Part shown: positions 44,711 to 53,932 of the stretch, piece by piece
Layout: each line of letters starts with the position of its first letter
Position numbering within the stretch: position 1 is the first letter of the stretch
Assembly: GCF_900157385.1 (NCBI RefSeq)
Contig: NZ_LT717701.1
Span: 186,001 to 250,000, forward strand
Source of the DNA: Mycobacterium terramassiliense
Lineage (GTDB): Bacteria > Actinomycetota > Actinomycetes > Mycobacteriales > Mycobacteriaceae
Length of the DNA: 64,000 nt
Reading direction: 5' to 3'
Position numbers and translations under genes: made by a program
The notes under the pieces: model-generated
Seen by the model: the letters and a program-made list of their open reading frames with translations, nothing else
The model's database searches: none
Told to the model about the DNA's origin: nothing

Positions 44711-44817
44711 GACGGTCTCCTTCCGGGCGTTCGGTTGCGCGAGGTCGACGCTACGCTTCGCCGAGTTGAACTTTTACGACACTGTTCGAACAACGACGTT
44801 GCGCATGGAGGGGTTCG

Positions 44818-45639
44818 GTGAGCCAGTCGATTTCGGGAAGGGTGGCGCTGATTACCGGCGCCGCGCGGGGACAGGGGCGGTCGCACGCGGTGCGGCTCAG
44901 CGCCGAGGGCGCCGACATCATCGCGGTCGACATCGCCGGACCGCTGCCCCCCAGCGTTCCCTACGATTCACCGACCGCCGACGACCTCGCCGAGACCGCG
45001 CGACTGGTCAGAGCCAACGGCAGGAAGGTCATCGCGTCGGCGGTCGACGTCCGCGACCTCGACGCGCTGACGGCCGCCGTCGACGCGGGCGTCGGCGACC
45101 TCGGTCGCCTGGACATCATCGTCGCCAATGCCGGCATCTGCAGTCCCGCGCCCTGGGACCAAATCACCGCGCAAGCGTTTCGCGACACCATCGACACGAA
45201 CGTGATCGGCACCTGGAACACGGTGATGGCCGGCGCTCAGCACATCATCAACGGTGGCCGGGGCGGTTCCATCATCCTCATCGGGTCCGCCGCCGGCATC
45301 AACATGCAGTCGTTCATGATCCACTACACGGCCAGCAAACATGCCGTGGTCGGGATGGCGCGCGCATTCGCCGCCGAGCTCGGCCGGTACAACATCCGCG
45401 TCAACAGTTTGAACCCGGGAGCGGTCTCGACGCCGATGGGCACCGGTCGCATGCGCGACGCCCTTCGATCGGCCGCCGACTCCTACCCCCACCTCAGGGG
45501 CCTGCACAAACCGCTGTTGCCCGATGGCACCGCCCAGCCCGAAGACATCTCCGACGCGGTCGCGTGGCTGGCATCGGACCAATCCAGGCTGGTGACCGCC
45601 AGCCAGGTCTCGGTCGACAGCGGCGTCGGCTACGTCTGA
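44818..45639 (+). CDS. mycofactocin-coupled SDR family oxidoreductase
   Basis: 273 residues. TGAARGQG cofactor motif (14-21). The long insert ([18 protein letters not shown]) characteristic of SDRs that keep NAD tightly bound and use mycofactocin as external electron acceptor follows. Catalytic YTASK, then [11 protein letters not shown]. Oxidises an alcohol; specificity unknown. GTG start with GGAGGGG. No mycofactocin biosynthesis genes lie in the window. Confidence 0.9.
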   Translation: MSQSISGRVALITGAARGQGRSHAVRLSAEGADIIAVDIAGPLPPSVPYDSPTADDLAETARLVRANGRKVIASAVDVRDLDALTAAVDAGVGDLGRLDIIVANAGICSPAPWDQITAQAFRDTIDTNVIGTWNTVMAGAQHIINGGRGGSIILIGSAAGINMQSFMIHYTASKHAVVGMARAFAAELGRYNIRVNSLNPGAVSTPMGTGRMRDALRSAADSYPHLRGLHKPLLPDGTAQPEDISDAVAWLASDQSRLVTASQVSVDSGVGYV

Positions 45640-45747
45640 TCGCCAGCCCGGAGCTGCCTTCGCTCACCGCCCGGGCAGAATGGTGCTGCCTGCGTTCAAC
45701 CCGCCGATCCGGGAATACCCAAGGGACGGAAACGTTGGGTACAGACG

Positions 45748-45762
45748 TACCCCTAGGGGGTA
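45748..45762 (+). promoter_or_regulatory. CsoR-type copper operator
   Basis: TACCCC-TAG-GGGGTA, a perfect inverted repeat matching the copper-sensor CsoR recognition pattern, 17 bp before the CopZ-like start. Predicts copper-inducible expression of the two-gene operon that follows. No csoR gene lies in the window. Confidence 0.7.
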
Positions 45763-45779
45763 TCACCGAAAGGAGCGGC

Positions 45780-45992
45780 ATGGCGACCAGCGAGTTCCGG
45801 GTGACCGGGATGACCTGCGGGCACTGCGAGGCCGCCGTCCGGGCCGAGGTCGCCCAGATCCCGGGCGTCGACGGCATCGACGTCAACGCCCGCAGCGGCC
45901 GGCTCGTGGTGGTCAGTTCCGTGCCCATCGACGCGAATGCCGTGCTGGGCGCCGTCGACGAAGCCGGATACGAGGCGGTCCTGGTCGCGTGA
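45780..45992 (+). CDS. CopZ-like copper chaperone (HMA domain)
   Basis: 70 residues, a single heavy-metal-associated domain with MTCGHC at 11-16 and the closing GYEAVLV. Binds Cu(I) in the cytoplasm and delivers it to the ATPase. ATG with AAAGGAG upstream; stop overlaps the ATPase start (GTGA). Confidence 0.92.
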   Translation: MATSEFRVTGMTCGHCEAAVRAEVAQIPGVDGIDVNARSGRLVVVSSVPIDANAVLGAVDEAGYEAVLVA

Positions 45993-48244
45993 AGCCCGGC
46001 CCGCCGACCGCACTGACCAGTGTCGAGCTGGAAATCGCGGGGATGAGCTGCGCGTCGTGCGCGATGCGCATCGAGAAGAAGCTGAACAAGCTCGACGGGG
46101 TCGACGCGCAGGTCAACTACGCGACCGAGACGGCCGCCGTTACGGTCCCGGCCGGATACGACACGCAAGCGCTGATCGCCGAAGTCGAGAAGGCCGGCTA
46201 CGCCGCGGCACTGCCGCGGCGGGAACCCGCGCCCGAGACGCCGGAGACCACCGAACTCGCGGCCCTGCGCGCCCGGCTGATCGCTGCGATCGCGCTCGGC
46301 GTCCCGGTGATCGCGATGGCGATGATCCCGGCGCTGCAATTCCGCGACTGGCAATGGGTGTCGCTGGCCCTGGCCACGCCGGTGGTCGGGTGGGCGGGCC
46401 GCCCGTTCCACGCCGCGGCATGGGTGAACCTCAAACACGGCGCCGCGACCATGGACACGCTCGTCTCGGTGGGGACGCTGTCGGCGTTCGTCTGGTCGCT
46501 GTATGCCCTGATTTTCGGGACGGCCGGCCGGGCGGGCATGCGCCACGGCTTCGAACTCACCGCGGCGCGCGGCAACGGCGCGGGCAACATCTACTTCGAG
46601 GTGGCCGCGGGCGTGACCCTGTTCGTCCTGGCCGGCCGCTACTTCGAGAAACGCTCGAAGCGGCGTGCGGGCGCCGCGTTGCGCGCCCTGCTGCAGCTCG
46701 GCGCCAAGGACGTCGCGGTGCTGCGGGGTGGCACCGAGACGCGCGTCCCCGTCGACCAGCTGCAGATCGGCGACGAGTTCGTGGTGCGCCCGGGGGAGAA
46801 GATCGCCACGGACGGGACCGTCGTCTCGGGATCCTCGGCGGTGGACGCCTCGATGCTCACCGGCGAGTCCGTGCCCGTCGAGGTGGGTCAGGGCGATCCC
46901 GTCATCGGCGCCACCGTGAACGCGGGCGGCCGGCTGGTCGTGCGCGCCACGCGCGTCGGCGAAGACACCCAGCTGGCGCAAATGGCCAGGCTCGTCGAGG
47001 CCGCGCAGTCCGGCCGGGCCCAGGTGCAGCGGCTCGCCGACCGCATCGCCGCCGTGTTCGTGCCGGTCGTCATCGTGATCGCCGCGGCCACCCTCGCGAT
47101 ATGGGTGGCGGCCGGCGCCCCCGGCACCGCGGCGCTGACGGCCGCGGTGGCGGTGCTGATCATCGCGTGCCCGTGCGCGCTCGGGCTGGCCACGCCGACC
47201 GCTTTGTTGGTCGGCAGCGGGCGAGCGGCCCAACTCGGCGCGCTCATCAAGGGGCCCGAGGTCCTGGAGTCGACGCGCAAGGTCGACACGATCGTCCTCG
47301 ACAAGACCGGCACCGTCACCACCGGCAAGATGACGCTCGTCGACGTGATCACCGGCCCGCACGCCGACCGCGAAACGCTGCTGCGCTATGCCGGAGCCGT
47401 GGAAGACGCCTCCGAGCATCCCCTCGCGCGGGCGATCGCCGACGCCGCCGCCGCCGAACTGGGCGGCCTGCCGACGGCCCGGGTGTTCGCAAACGTCGAA
47501 GGCCAGGGCGTGCACGGGGTGGTCGACGGGCGCGCCGTCGCCGTGGGGCGGGAGAGCCTGTTGGCCGATCGGGGCCAGCACCTCGACGCCGAATTGTCGG
47601 CCGCCAAGGCTCGCGCCGAGGGCGACGGCAAGACCGCCGTGGCCGTCGGGTGGGACGGCCGCGCGCGCGGGATTCTGGTGGTGGCCGACACCGTCAGACC
47701 CACCAGCGCCGAGGCAATCCGGCAGCTGGAAAGCCTGGGATTGACCCCGGTGCTGCTGACCGGCGACAACAAGGCCGTCGCCCGGCACATCGCCGACGAG
47801 GTCGGCATCGCGCAGGTCATCGCCGATGTCCTGCCGGCCGACAAAGTCGCCGCCGTCAAGCGTCTGCAAGCCGCGGGCAGGGTCGTCGCCATGGTCGGCG
47901 ACGGGGTCAACGACGCCGCGGCCCTGGTGTCGGCCGATCTGGGGCTCGCGATGGGGACGGGCACCGACGTGGCGATCAACGCCGCCGACCTGACCTTGAT
48001 GCGCGGCGACCTGCGCGCCGCGGCGGACGCGATCCGGCTCTCCAGGCGGACGTTGCGCACGATCAAGACGAACCTGTTCTGGGCCTTCGGCTACAACGTC
48101 GCGGCCATCCCGTTGGCCGCCCTCGGCCTGCTCAACCCGATGCTGGCGGGCGCCGCGATGGCGCTTTCCAGCGTGTTCGTCGTCGGCAACAGCCTGCGGC
48201 TGCGCTCCTTTGCAAGCTCGATGCGTGACGAACCTGTGGGATAG
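45989..48244 (+). CDS. copper-translocating P1B-type ATPase
   Basis: 751 residues. N-terminal HMA domain with Cys21 and Cys24 (MSCASC), eight membrane helices, actuator TGES at about 292-295. The P1B copper motif C394-P-C396 and phosphorylated Asp438 in DKTGT follow, then GDGVND. Pumps Cu(I) out of the cytoplasm. Relation to M. tuberculosis CtpA/CtpB/CtpV cannot be fixed by reading alone. GTG start is coupled to the CopZ-like stop, and a CsoR-type box lies upstream. Confidence 0.93.
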   Translation: MKPGPPTALTSVELEIAGMSCASCAMRIEKKLNKLDGVDAQVNYATETAAVTVPAGYDTQALIAEVEKAGYAAALPRREPAPETPETTELAALRARLIAAIALGVPVIAMAMIPALQFRDWQWVSLALATPVVGWAGRPFHAAAWVNLKHGAATMDTLVSVGTLSAFVWSLYALIFGTAGRAGMRHGFELTAARGNGAGNIYFEVAAGVTLFVLAGRYFEKRSKRRAGAALRALLQLGAKDVAVLRGGTETRVPVDQLQIGDEFVVRPGEKIATDGTVVSGSSAVDASMLTGESVPVEVGQGDPVIGATVNAGGRLVVRATRVGEDTQLAQMARLVEAAQSGRAQVQRLADRIAAVFVPVVIVIAAATLAIWVAAGAPGTAALTAAVAVLIIACPCALGLATPTALLVGSGRAAQLGALIKGPEVLESTRKVDTIVLDKTGTVTTGKMTLVDVITGPHADRETLLRYAGAVEDASEHPLARAIADAAAAELGGLPTARVFANVEGQGVHGVVDGRAVAVGRESLLADRGQHLDAELSAAKARAEGDGKTAVAVGWDGRARGILVVADTVRPTSAEAIRQLESLGLTPVLLTGDNKAVARHIADEVGIAQVIADVLPADKVAAVKRLQAAGRVVAMVGDGVNDAAALVSADLGLAMGTGTDVAINAADLTLMRGDLRAAADAIRLSRRTLRTIKTNLFWAFGYNVAAIPLAALGLLNPMLAGAAMALSSVFVVGNSLRLRSFASSMRDEPVG

Positions 48245-48325
48245 TTGATCGGGCCCGCCGCGTTCCCCAAGCGACGGCCGGCGGGTCATTCGCAGAACGA
48301 TCGGATTGAGCGAAGGTCACGACCG

Positions 48326-49717
48326 TTGCCCCATTTCGTCGAACAGTGGTCCTTGCTGCACGGCTGGCTGCCGGTGGCGGTGCAAGGCCTGGCGCTGCTT
48401 GCGATCCTCGGCGCGGTCGGGTGGCGCAGGCGGCGGTGGCGCGGCTGGCCGCTCCTGGCGGCGCTGGGGACGGCCGCGGCGGTCACGGCGCTGTCGTATT
48501 GGTACATCACGTCGATCGGAGTGGCCGGGGACCCGGCCCCGGTGTCGCTGTGGCTGTGGATAGCGCTGAGCGGGCTCGCGGCCGCGGTGCTGCTGCTGGG
48601 ATGGCCGGGTGCCCGCTGGTGGCGACGGGGCCTGGCGGTGATTTCGGTTCCGCTGTGCGCGGTGTGCGCGGCCCTGGCCCTCAACGGCTGGGTCGGCTAT
48701 TTCCCGACCGTGGCGGCCGCATGGGATCAGCTGACGTCGCGGCCCCTGCCCGATCAGATCGATCGGCTGCGGGTCACCGCGATGCAGCTCGAGGGCACCA
48801 AGCCGGCCAAGGGCGTCGTGGTGCCCGTGACCATCAGCGCCGACGCGTCGCACTTCCCCCACCGACAGGAGCTGGTGTATCTGCCCCCCGCGTGGTTCAA
48901 CAGCAACCCGCCGCCTCGGCTCCCGACGGTCATGATGATCAGCTCCGCATTCAACACCCCCGCCGACTGGCTGCGCCCCGGGGGCGCGTTCACTGCAATC
49001 GACGAGTTCGCGGCCGGCCATCACGGGTTCGCCCCGGTGCTGGTGTTCGTCGATCCCACCGGTTCGTTCGACAACGACACCGAGTGCGTCAACGGCAGCC
49101 GCGGTAACGCCGCCGACCACCTGACGAGGGATGTCGTGCCATTCGTGGTGTCGAACTTCGGCGTGAGCGCCGACCGGGCCAATTGGGGCGTCGCCGGTTG
49201 GTCGATGGGCGGCACCTGCGCCGTCGACCTGGCCGTCATGCATCCGGAGTTGTTCAGCGCCTTCGTCGACATCGCCGGCGACCGCAGCCCCAGCATCGGC
49301 ACGAAGGACCAAACCGTTGCCCGGTTGTTCGGCGGCAACGTCGACGCCTGGGCGGCGTTCGACCCGGCCACCGTCATCGCCCGCCACGGTCGCTACAACG
49401 GGCTGTCGGGATGGTTCGACGTGCCCGCGGCGTCGGGCCCGCGCACCGTCGCCCAGGAAGCCAATCCCGACCTCGCCGTTCCCAGCGCCGACCCGGTCGC
49501 CAACCCGGAGGGCCAGGATGCCGCGGCCAATTCGCTGTGCGCCGTCGCGACGGCCAACGGGATCAGCTGCGCGGTGGTTACCCAACCCGGCAGGCACGAC
49601 TGGCCCTTCGCCGCCCAGGCGTTCGCCGCGTCGCTGCCGTGGCTCGCGGGGACGCTGGGCACCCCGGGCGTCGAGCCCGTCCCGTTGCCGCAGCGCGGCG
49701 GCGGCGCTCCCCATTGA
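48326..49717 (+). CDS. membrane-anchored alpha/beta-hydrolase esterase (Ag85/esterase D-like)
   Basis: 463 residues. Four N-terminal transmembrane helices (about 12-30, 40-57, 72-92, 98-118) precede an extracytoplasmic alpha/beta hydrolase. Nucleophile Ser293 in GWSMGG; acid and His in the closing GRHDWPF region. Fold resembles antigen-85/esterase-D enzymes, so an acyl transfer or lipase role at the cell envelope is plausible. TTG 48326 has GAAGG upstream and is preferred to an earlier in-frame start. Follows the copper ATPase on the same strand. Confidence 0.85.
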   Translation: MPHFVEQWSLLHGWLPVAVQGLALLAILGAVGWRRRRWRGWPLLAALGTAAAVTALSYWYITSIGVAGDPAPVSLWLWIALSGLAAAVLLLGWPGARWWRRGLAVISVPLCAVCAALALNGWVGYFPTVAAAWDQLTSRPLPDQIDRLRVTAMQLEGTKPAKGVVVPVTISADASHFPHRQELVYLPPAWFNSNPPPRLPTVMMISSAFNTPADWLRPGGAFTAIDEFAAGHHGFAPVLVFVDPTGSFDNDTECVNGSRGNAADHLTRDVVPFVVSNFGVSADRANWGVAGWSMGGTCAVDLAVMHPELFSAFVDIAGDRSPSIGTKDQTVARLFGGNVDAWAAFDPATVIARHGRYNGLSGWFDVPAASGPRTVAQEANPDLAVPSADPVANPEGQDAAANSLCAVATANGISCAVVTQPGRHDWPFAAQAFAASLPWLAGTLGTPGVEPVPLPQRGGGAPH

Positions 49718-49787
49718 TCACAGCTACGCAAGATCGTTACCTTTTCGAGGCTGAATTCACAGCTGACCCTCCTGTAACGAACCCGAC

Positions 49788-50777
49788 ATGTTCGAACGGG
49801 CACTGGTACCGTTCGCTGCTGTGGCGGCGGAGTTGGGCAGCGAAGGCATCCGGGGTACCGGATCGCGCGTGCCGACATCGCACCGCAAAAGACCTGCAAG
49901 GAACCGCGCCTTCGCCATCACCGCCTTCCGCGGGGCCTCGGATCGGGACCTCGGCGCGCCGGAGCTGAACCGGCGCCGTTTCCTCGGGGCGCTGGCCGCG
50001 GCCACCGTCGCCGGTGTGGGGGCGGCCCGTTTGGTGGTCGACCCGCAACCCCGAACCTTCGCCCAGGCGCCCCCGGCGAACATGGCAGCAACCTCGGGTC
50101 CGACCGCGCCGGCGGCGCTGCTACCGCCCCCTCCGCTCAGCGCGCGCATCCCGCTGCCCGGTGGCGGCGCGCTGACCAAGATTCCCGGCGAGGGCGACTT
50201 GCTGGCGCTGACCGTGGACGACGGCGTCAACAGCGAGGTGGTGCGCGCCTACACGCAGTTCGCCAAAGACACCGGTGTGCGCCTGACGTTCTTCGTCAAC
50301 GGGGTCTACGAGTCCTGGACCGAAAACCAGCAGATGCTGCGGCCGCTGGTCGACTCCGGGCAGATCCAGCTGGGCAACCACACCTGGTCGCACCCGGATC
50401 TGACCACTCTCCCCAAAGACCAGATCGCCCAGCAGATCACCCGCAACGACGATTTCCTGAAGAAGACCTACGGCATCGGCGCTAAACCCTACTGGCGACC
50501 GCCGTACGCGAAACGCAACGCCGCCGTCGACGCGGTGGCCGCCGACCTCGGCTACACCATCCCCACCCTATGGTCGGGCTCGCTGTCGGATTCCACCCTG
50601 ATCCATGAGGACTACATCGTGAAGATGGCCGATCAGTACTTCACGCCGCAGTCCATCGTCATCGGCCACCTCAATCACCTACCGGTCACCCACGTCTACC
50701 CGGAACTCGTCGAGATCATCCGCGACCGAAACCTGCGGACGGTCACCCTCAACGACATCTTCCTCAAAACGCCGTAG
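49788..50777 (+). CDS. Tat-exported polysaccharide deacetylase (NodB domain)
   Basis: 329 residues. Twin-arginine signal NRRRFLG (about 61-67) and hydrophobic AALAAATVAGVG, followed by a Pro-rich linker. The NodB deacetylase domain has metal/catalytic residues in TVDDG (Asp144-145) and HTWSH (His198, His202), and RPPY. Removes acetyl groups from peptidoglycan or another glycan in the periplasm. The 60-residue extension before RR is long, so an internal GTG near 49869 is a plausible alternative start. Confidence 0.9.
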   Translation: MFERALVPFAAVAAELGSEGIRGTGSRVPTSHRKRPARNRAFAITAFRGASDRDLGAPELNRRRFLGALAAATVAGVGAARLVVDPQPRTFAQAPPANMAATSGPTAPAALLPPPPLSARIPLPGGGALTKIPGEGDLLALTVDDGVNSEVVRAYTQFAKDTGVRLTFFVNGVYESWTENQQMLRPLVDSGQIQLGNHTWSHPDLTTLPKDQIAQQITRNDDFLKKTYGIGAKPYWRPPYAKRNAAVDAVAADLGYTIPTLWSGSLSDSTLIHEDYIVKMADQYFTPQSIVIGHLNHLPVTHVYPELVEIIRDRNLRTVTLNDIFLKTP

Positions 50778-50807
50778 CGGCGCAGCGCTCGCTCGACAGG
50801 GAGTCCC

Positions 50808-51575
50808 ATGGACGCACCCGATCCGCAGCGGCTCGGCGGTCTAGCCTGGGTCCGTCGAACCGGCGGTCGGCTGTCGCGCGCCGAGCGCCGCCGGCTCTTC
50901 ATCGCAATTGCGGTGGGCCAGTGGGAAAACGCGGTGGGCAGGGCCAAGCTCGCACTGGGCCGACTCCCGGCCGCGGCCGAGCAGGTTGATCTGGACGCGT
51001 TCCGGGTGCCCGATTCGAGGTTCGCTCGCGAGGCCGAAGCGGCGTGCGCGGAGTTGCCGCCAACCCTCGAGGGCCACTCCTACCGCACGTGGTTATTCGG
51101 CCGTGCGCTTGCGACCGTCGATGGGCAGACGATGGACGACGAGCTCTTCTACTGCGGATCGCTCCTGCACGACTATGGCATCGTCAGCCCCACGGCGCAC
51201 CGTGATTTCACGCTCGGCAGCGTCGAACGCATGCTTTCGTGCGCCGGCGCCGCCGGACTCGACGACGAACGTGCGAATGTGCTCGCGGACGGCATCTGCG
51301 TTCATACGACGCCGGGGGTCGCGGTCGACACCGACGGCGTCATCGGCTGCTACCTGCAGTGGGGGGCGATGGTCGACGGCGCCGGTCTGCGCATGTGGGA
51401 CATCGCTCCCCGTAACGCCGAAGAGGTGTTGCGCCGGTACCCACGAGGCGATTTCAAAAGGGAGCTCGCTCACATGATGCGGGCCGAGGCCAGGGCGGTC
51501 CCGAAGGGACGCTTCGGGCTCCTCGTTCGGTGTGGATTGCCGTTGGCCGTGCGGATGGCGCCGTTCGACTCGTGA
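50808..51575 (+). CDS. HD-domain protein
   Basis: 255 residues. His90 (GHSYRTW) and the His-Asp pair H121-D122 (LLHDYG) form an HD-phosphohydrolase metal site; cyanamide-hydratase-like proteins share this layout. May hydrolyse a nucleotide or small ester/amide; substrate unknown. Good AGGGAG ribosome-binding site. It ends 2 bp before the convergent Rieske oxygenase stop. Confidence 0.82.
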   Translation: MDAPDPQRLGGLAWVRRTGGRLSRAERRRLFIAIAVGQWENAVGRAKLALGRLPAAAEQVDLDAFRVPDSRFAREAEAACAELPPTLEGHSYRTWLFGRALATVDGQTMDDELFYCGSLLHDYGIVSPTAHRDFTLGSVERMLSCAGAAGLDDERANVLADGICVHTTPGVAVDTDGVIGCYLQWGAMVDGAGLRMWDIAPRNAEEVLRRYPRGDFKRELAHMMRAEARAVPKGRFGLLVRCGLPLAVRMAPFDS

Positions 51576-51577
51576 AA

Positions 51578-52750
51578 TCAGGCGGTGGCCAAACGAGCCA
51601 GGCGCTCGTCGAGGGTGGCGTGGAAATGCCCGATCGCGCTCTCGTGCCGGCCGAACTCCACGAATTCGTTGGCACCCGAATGCAATCCGCGTTGCACGCC
51701 CGCCGACATCTCGTTGTCCTCCACGAGGCCCCGCTCGATAAAGCTGCCTGTGCCCACCAGTTTCGCGGAGGGGTCGGAAGAAGCTCGTCCGGCGACTTCG
51801 GGTTTCACCATCGAGTAGGTGCTCACCGTGGTGTGGCACACGTCCACCGGGTCGATCGCCACCACGGAGACCACGTCGGGGAAGGTCGCCACCATGACGT
51901 TGGGGAACAACTGGTAGACGTAGGTGACCCGTGCGTCGACGTTCCAGCTCGATTCTGGACGGTCGCGGAGCCGTTCGATATTGCGGTACGGGAACGTGAG
52001 CCGGCTGTTCGGCCCGAACATTTCGACGACGTTGAGGTCGTCGTATTGCACCGGGAAGAAGGTGTCTCGATGCGTTGAGCGGAGGTGATAGCCCTCCAGG
52101 AACTGTTCGACGAGCACCTTCCAGTTCATCGCCCGCACGGTCGAATCCGTATACACGAGCCGCTGCGCGGGCAGCAGTTTGTCGCGCCACGGGCTCCCAT
52201 CGGTCAGCGCCGCCATCGAATCGTCGTCGTCGAGGGCCGGCGGGTCGAGCGGATCGATCACGATCAACCCGTCCACCTCGCGGCTGGGGACCTCGACCAG
52301 GCCCCGGGCCGCCGCGTCCAGGCCGGGAAATGCCTCGGCGTGCGGGACGTGCGCGAGCGAACCGTCCAGTCGGTACGTCCAGCCGTGGTAGCGGCACACC
52401 AACGCGTGCGAGCAGCCGGGCTTCTCGACCAGGGCGAAACCGCGATGACGGCAGGCGTTGCGGAACACCCGCGCCCGTTGATCGTGTCCGCGCACCGCGA
52501 ACAGGGGCACGCCGAAGGCGACCCGCCCGACGTGGTCCCCCGGTGCGGGGATCGCCGCCGAGGGGACGAAGACACTCGGCATCGCCCGAAGTAGCCGGAG
52601 TTCGTCGGCGAATCGGATTGCGCTCAAATAGTTTTCGACGGGCTCACGCCAGCCCGCACCCTCGTCGGTGGTACCGGCGTCGATGTGGGCGAGCACGCGC
52701 CGGACGATCTGCACATCGTCGGCGAGCACCGACTTCGTCGGCAAGCTCAT
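51578..52750 (-). CDS. Rieske 2Fe-2S aromatic-ring-hydroxylating oxygenase alpha subunit
   Basis: 390 residues. Rieske cluster ligands Cys100/His102 (CRHRG) and Cys119/His122 (CRYHGW); the mononuclear iron site is in EQFLEGYHLRSTH (His222, His227). Oxygenates an aromatic or terpenoid substrate; reductase partner not seen in the window. ATG 52750; the longer reading upstream is antisense to the PaaX-type gene. Divergent from that gene with 61 bp between starts. Confidence 0.92.
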   Translation of the reverse strand: MSLPTKSVLADDVQIVRRVLAHIDAGTTDEGAGWREPVENYLSAIRFADELRLLRAMPSVFVPSAAIPAPGDHVGRVAFGVPLFAVRGHDQRARVFRNACRHRGFALVEKPGCSHALVCRYHGWTYRLDGSLAHVPHAEAFPGLDAAARGLVEVPSREVDGLIVIDPLDPPALDDDDSMAALTDGSPWRDKLLPAQRLVYTDSTVRAMNWKVLVEQFLEGYHLRSTHRDTFFPVQYDDLNVVEMFGPNSRLTFPYRNIERLRDRPESSWNVDARVTYVYQLFPNVMVATFPDVVSVVAIDPVDVCHTTVSTYSMVKPEVAGRASSDPSAKLVGTGSFIERGLVEDNEMSAGVQRGLHSGANEFVEFGRHESAIGHFHATLDERLARLATA

Positions 52751-52772
52751 GCGGGTCAGTATCACACCGTAG

Positions 52773-52800
52773 TTGTCACGCGTCAATGATTTAGTGATAT
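52773..52800 (+). promoter_or_regulatory. promoter of PaaX-type gene
   Basis: TTGTCA (52773-52778), 16-bp spacer, TGATAT (52795-52800), 12 bp before GTG 52812. A TATCAC/GTGATA pair (52760-52765, 52794-52799) straddles the promoter and could be its operator. Confidence 0.4.
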
Positions 52801-52811
52801 CGTTGCGTTCC

Positions 52812-53624
52812 GTGCCCGCCCTGCGCCAGTCGCGTGTGAGCGACCTGATCGACACCCGGCCCCTCAGCGCGCGCTCGGTGCTGGCGTCGGCCTTGCTCGG
52901 ATCCGACGAGGGGCGCCTGACGGTGGGGGAACTGGTCGCGGTGGCCTCGCTGTTCGGCATCAGCGCTGGCGCGGCCCGCACGTGCCTGTGGCGGATGGTG
53001 TCCAACGGCGAACTGGCCGCCGACGGCGGCAGTTACGCGCTAGCTGGGCGATTGGCGGAACGCCGAGAGCGCGTCGACGAGGCGTCCCGGATCGACGACG
53101 TAGCCGCGCACCGATGGGACGGAACATGGGAACTGGCGATCGTCGCCCTGGAGCGCCGATCGGCCGCCGATCGCCTCGAATTGCGGAAGGCCGCTACGGC
53201 GCTACACCTGGCCGAACTTCGCGAAGGTGTGTGGATTAGGCCCGACAACCTTGACCCGCAACGGTTTCCGACGCTTCGCGCGGTGGTTGACCAGCAGTGC
53301 ACGCACTTTCTGGGCGCCGCCACGGACATCGGCGCCCAGAAAGTGCGAACGCTGTTCTCCCTGGACGAATGGGCGGAAAGTGCCAAGTTGCTCGTCGACG
53401 CCATGGACGCCGCGCTCGACACGGGCGAGCGCGATGATTCGACGGAAAGCTTCACCTACGAGTTCGCGCTCTCGATCGCCGTGGTCCGGCATCTCCAGCT
53501 CGACCCGCTCCTGCCGGCCGAGCTGACCGGGGAGCGTTGGCCGGCGCAGAGGCTGCGCGGCACTTATCGCCGTTTCGATCGGGCCTTCAAACGTCGGATG
53601 AGCAGCGCCTTCCGGCGGCGTTGA
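52812..53624 (+). CDS. PaaX family transcriptional regulator
   Basis: 270 residues. PaaX-type N-terminal wHTH (RLTVGELVAVASLFGISAGAARTCLWRM) and the C-terminal PaaX-C helix (VRHLQLDPLLPAELTGERWPAQRLRGTYRRF). This family represses aromatic-acid catabolic genes, commonly with a CoA-ester inducer. GTG 52812 gives a near-leaderless mRNA from the predicted promoter; an earlier in-frame start at 52773 would lie inside the promoter. Divergent from the Rieske oxygenase, the likely target. Confidence 0.85.
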   Translation: MPALRQSRVSDLIDTRPLSARSVLASALLGSDEGRLTVGELVAVASLFGISAGAARTCLWRMVSNGELAADGGSYALAGRLAERRERVDEASRIDDVAAHRWDGTWELAIVALERRSAADRLELRKAATALHLAELREGVWIRPDNLDPQRFPTLRAVVDQQCTHFLGAATDIGAQKVRTLFSLDEWAESAKLLVDAMDAALDTGERDDSTESFTYEFALSIAVVRHLQLDPLLPAELTGERWPAQRLRGTYRRFDRAFKRRMSSAFRRR

Positions 53625-53635
53625 CGTCGATCGCT

Positions 53636-53896
53636 TCACAGCGAATCGACAACCTCTTTGGCTTCCCGCAACCCGGCACCGGTGAGCTCGCGAAACAGCT
53701 TGATGGCGGCGATGGCGTTCCCGGCGCGGGCCAGCGCGACGACTTCCGAGGGCACACCGCCCTCGAGTACGCCCGACGCTGTCGCGCCGACGTCGCTGCC
53801 GAACGTCGGGCACGGGACCCCCAGCCGGTCGGAGAGCAGGCGCACCTGATGTTCGAGCAGTGCGATCCGCCGGTAAAGGTGGGCATCTTCTATCAC
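53636..53896 (-). CDS. small L7/L12 C-terminal-like protein
   Basis: 86 residues. An N-terminal coiled-coil (DAHLYRRIALLEHQVRLLSDRLG) is followed by a segment like the ribosomal L7/L12 C-terminal domain (AIKLFRELTGAGLREAKEVVDSL). Known as stand-alone proteins in actinobacteria; not a ribosomal stalk gene here. Function unknown. GTG start. Confidence 0.78.
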   Translation of the reverse strand: MIEDAHLYRRIALLEHQVRLLSDRLGVPCPTFGSDVGATASGVLEGGVPSEVVALARAGNAIAAIKLFRELTGAGLREAKEVVDSL

Positions 53897-53932
53897 GCAT
53901 CGATTATGCGCGAAAGCGGGCCGCCGGAGCGC

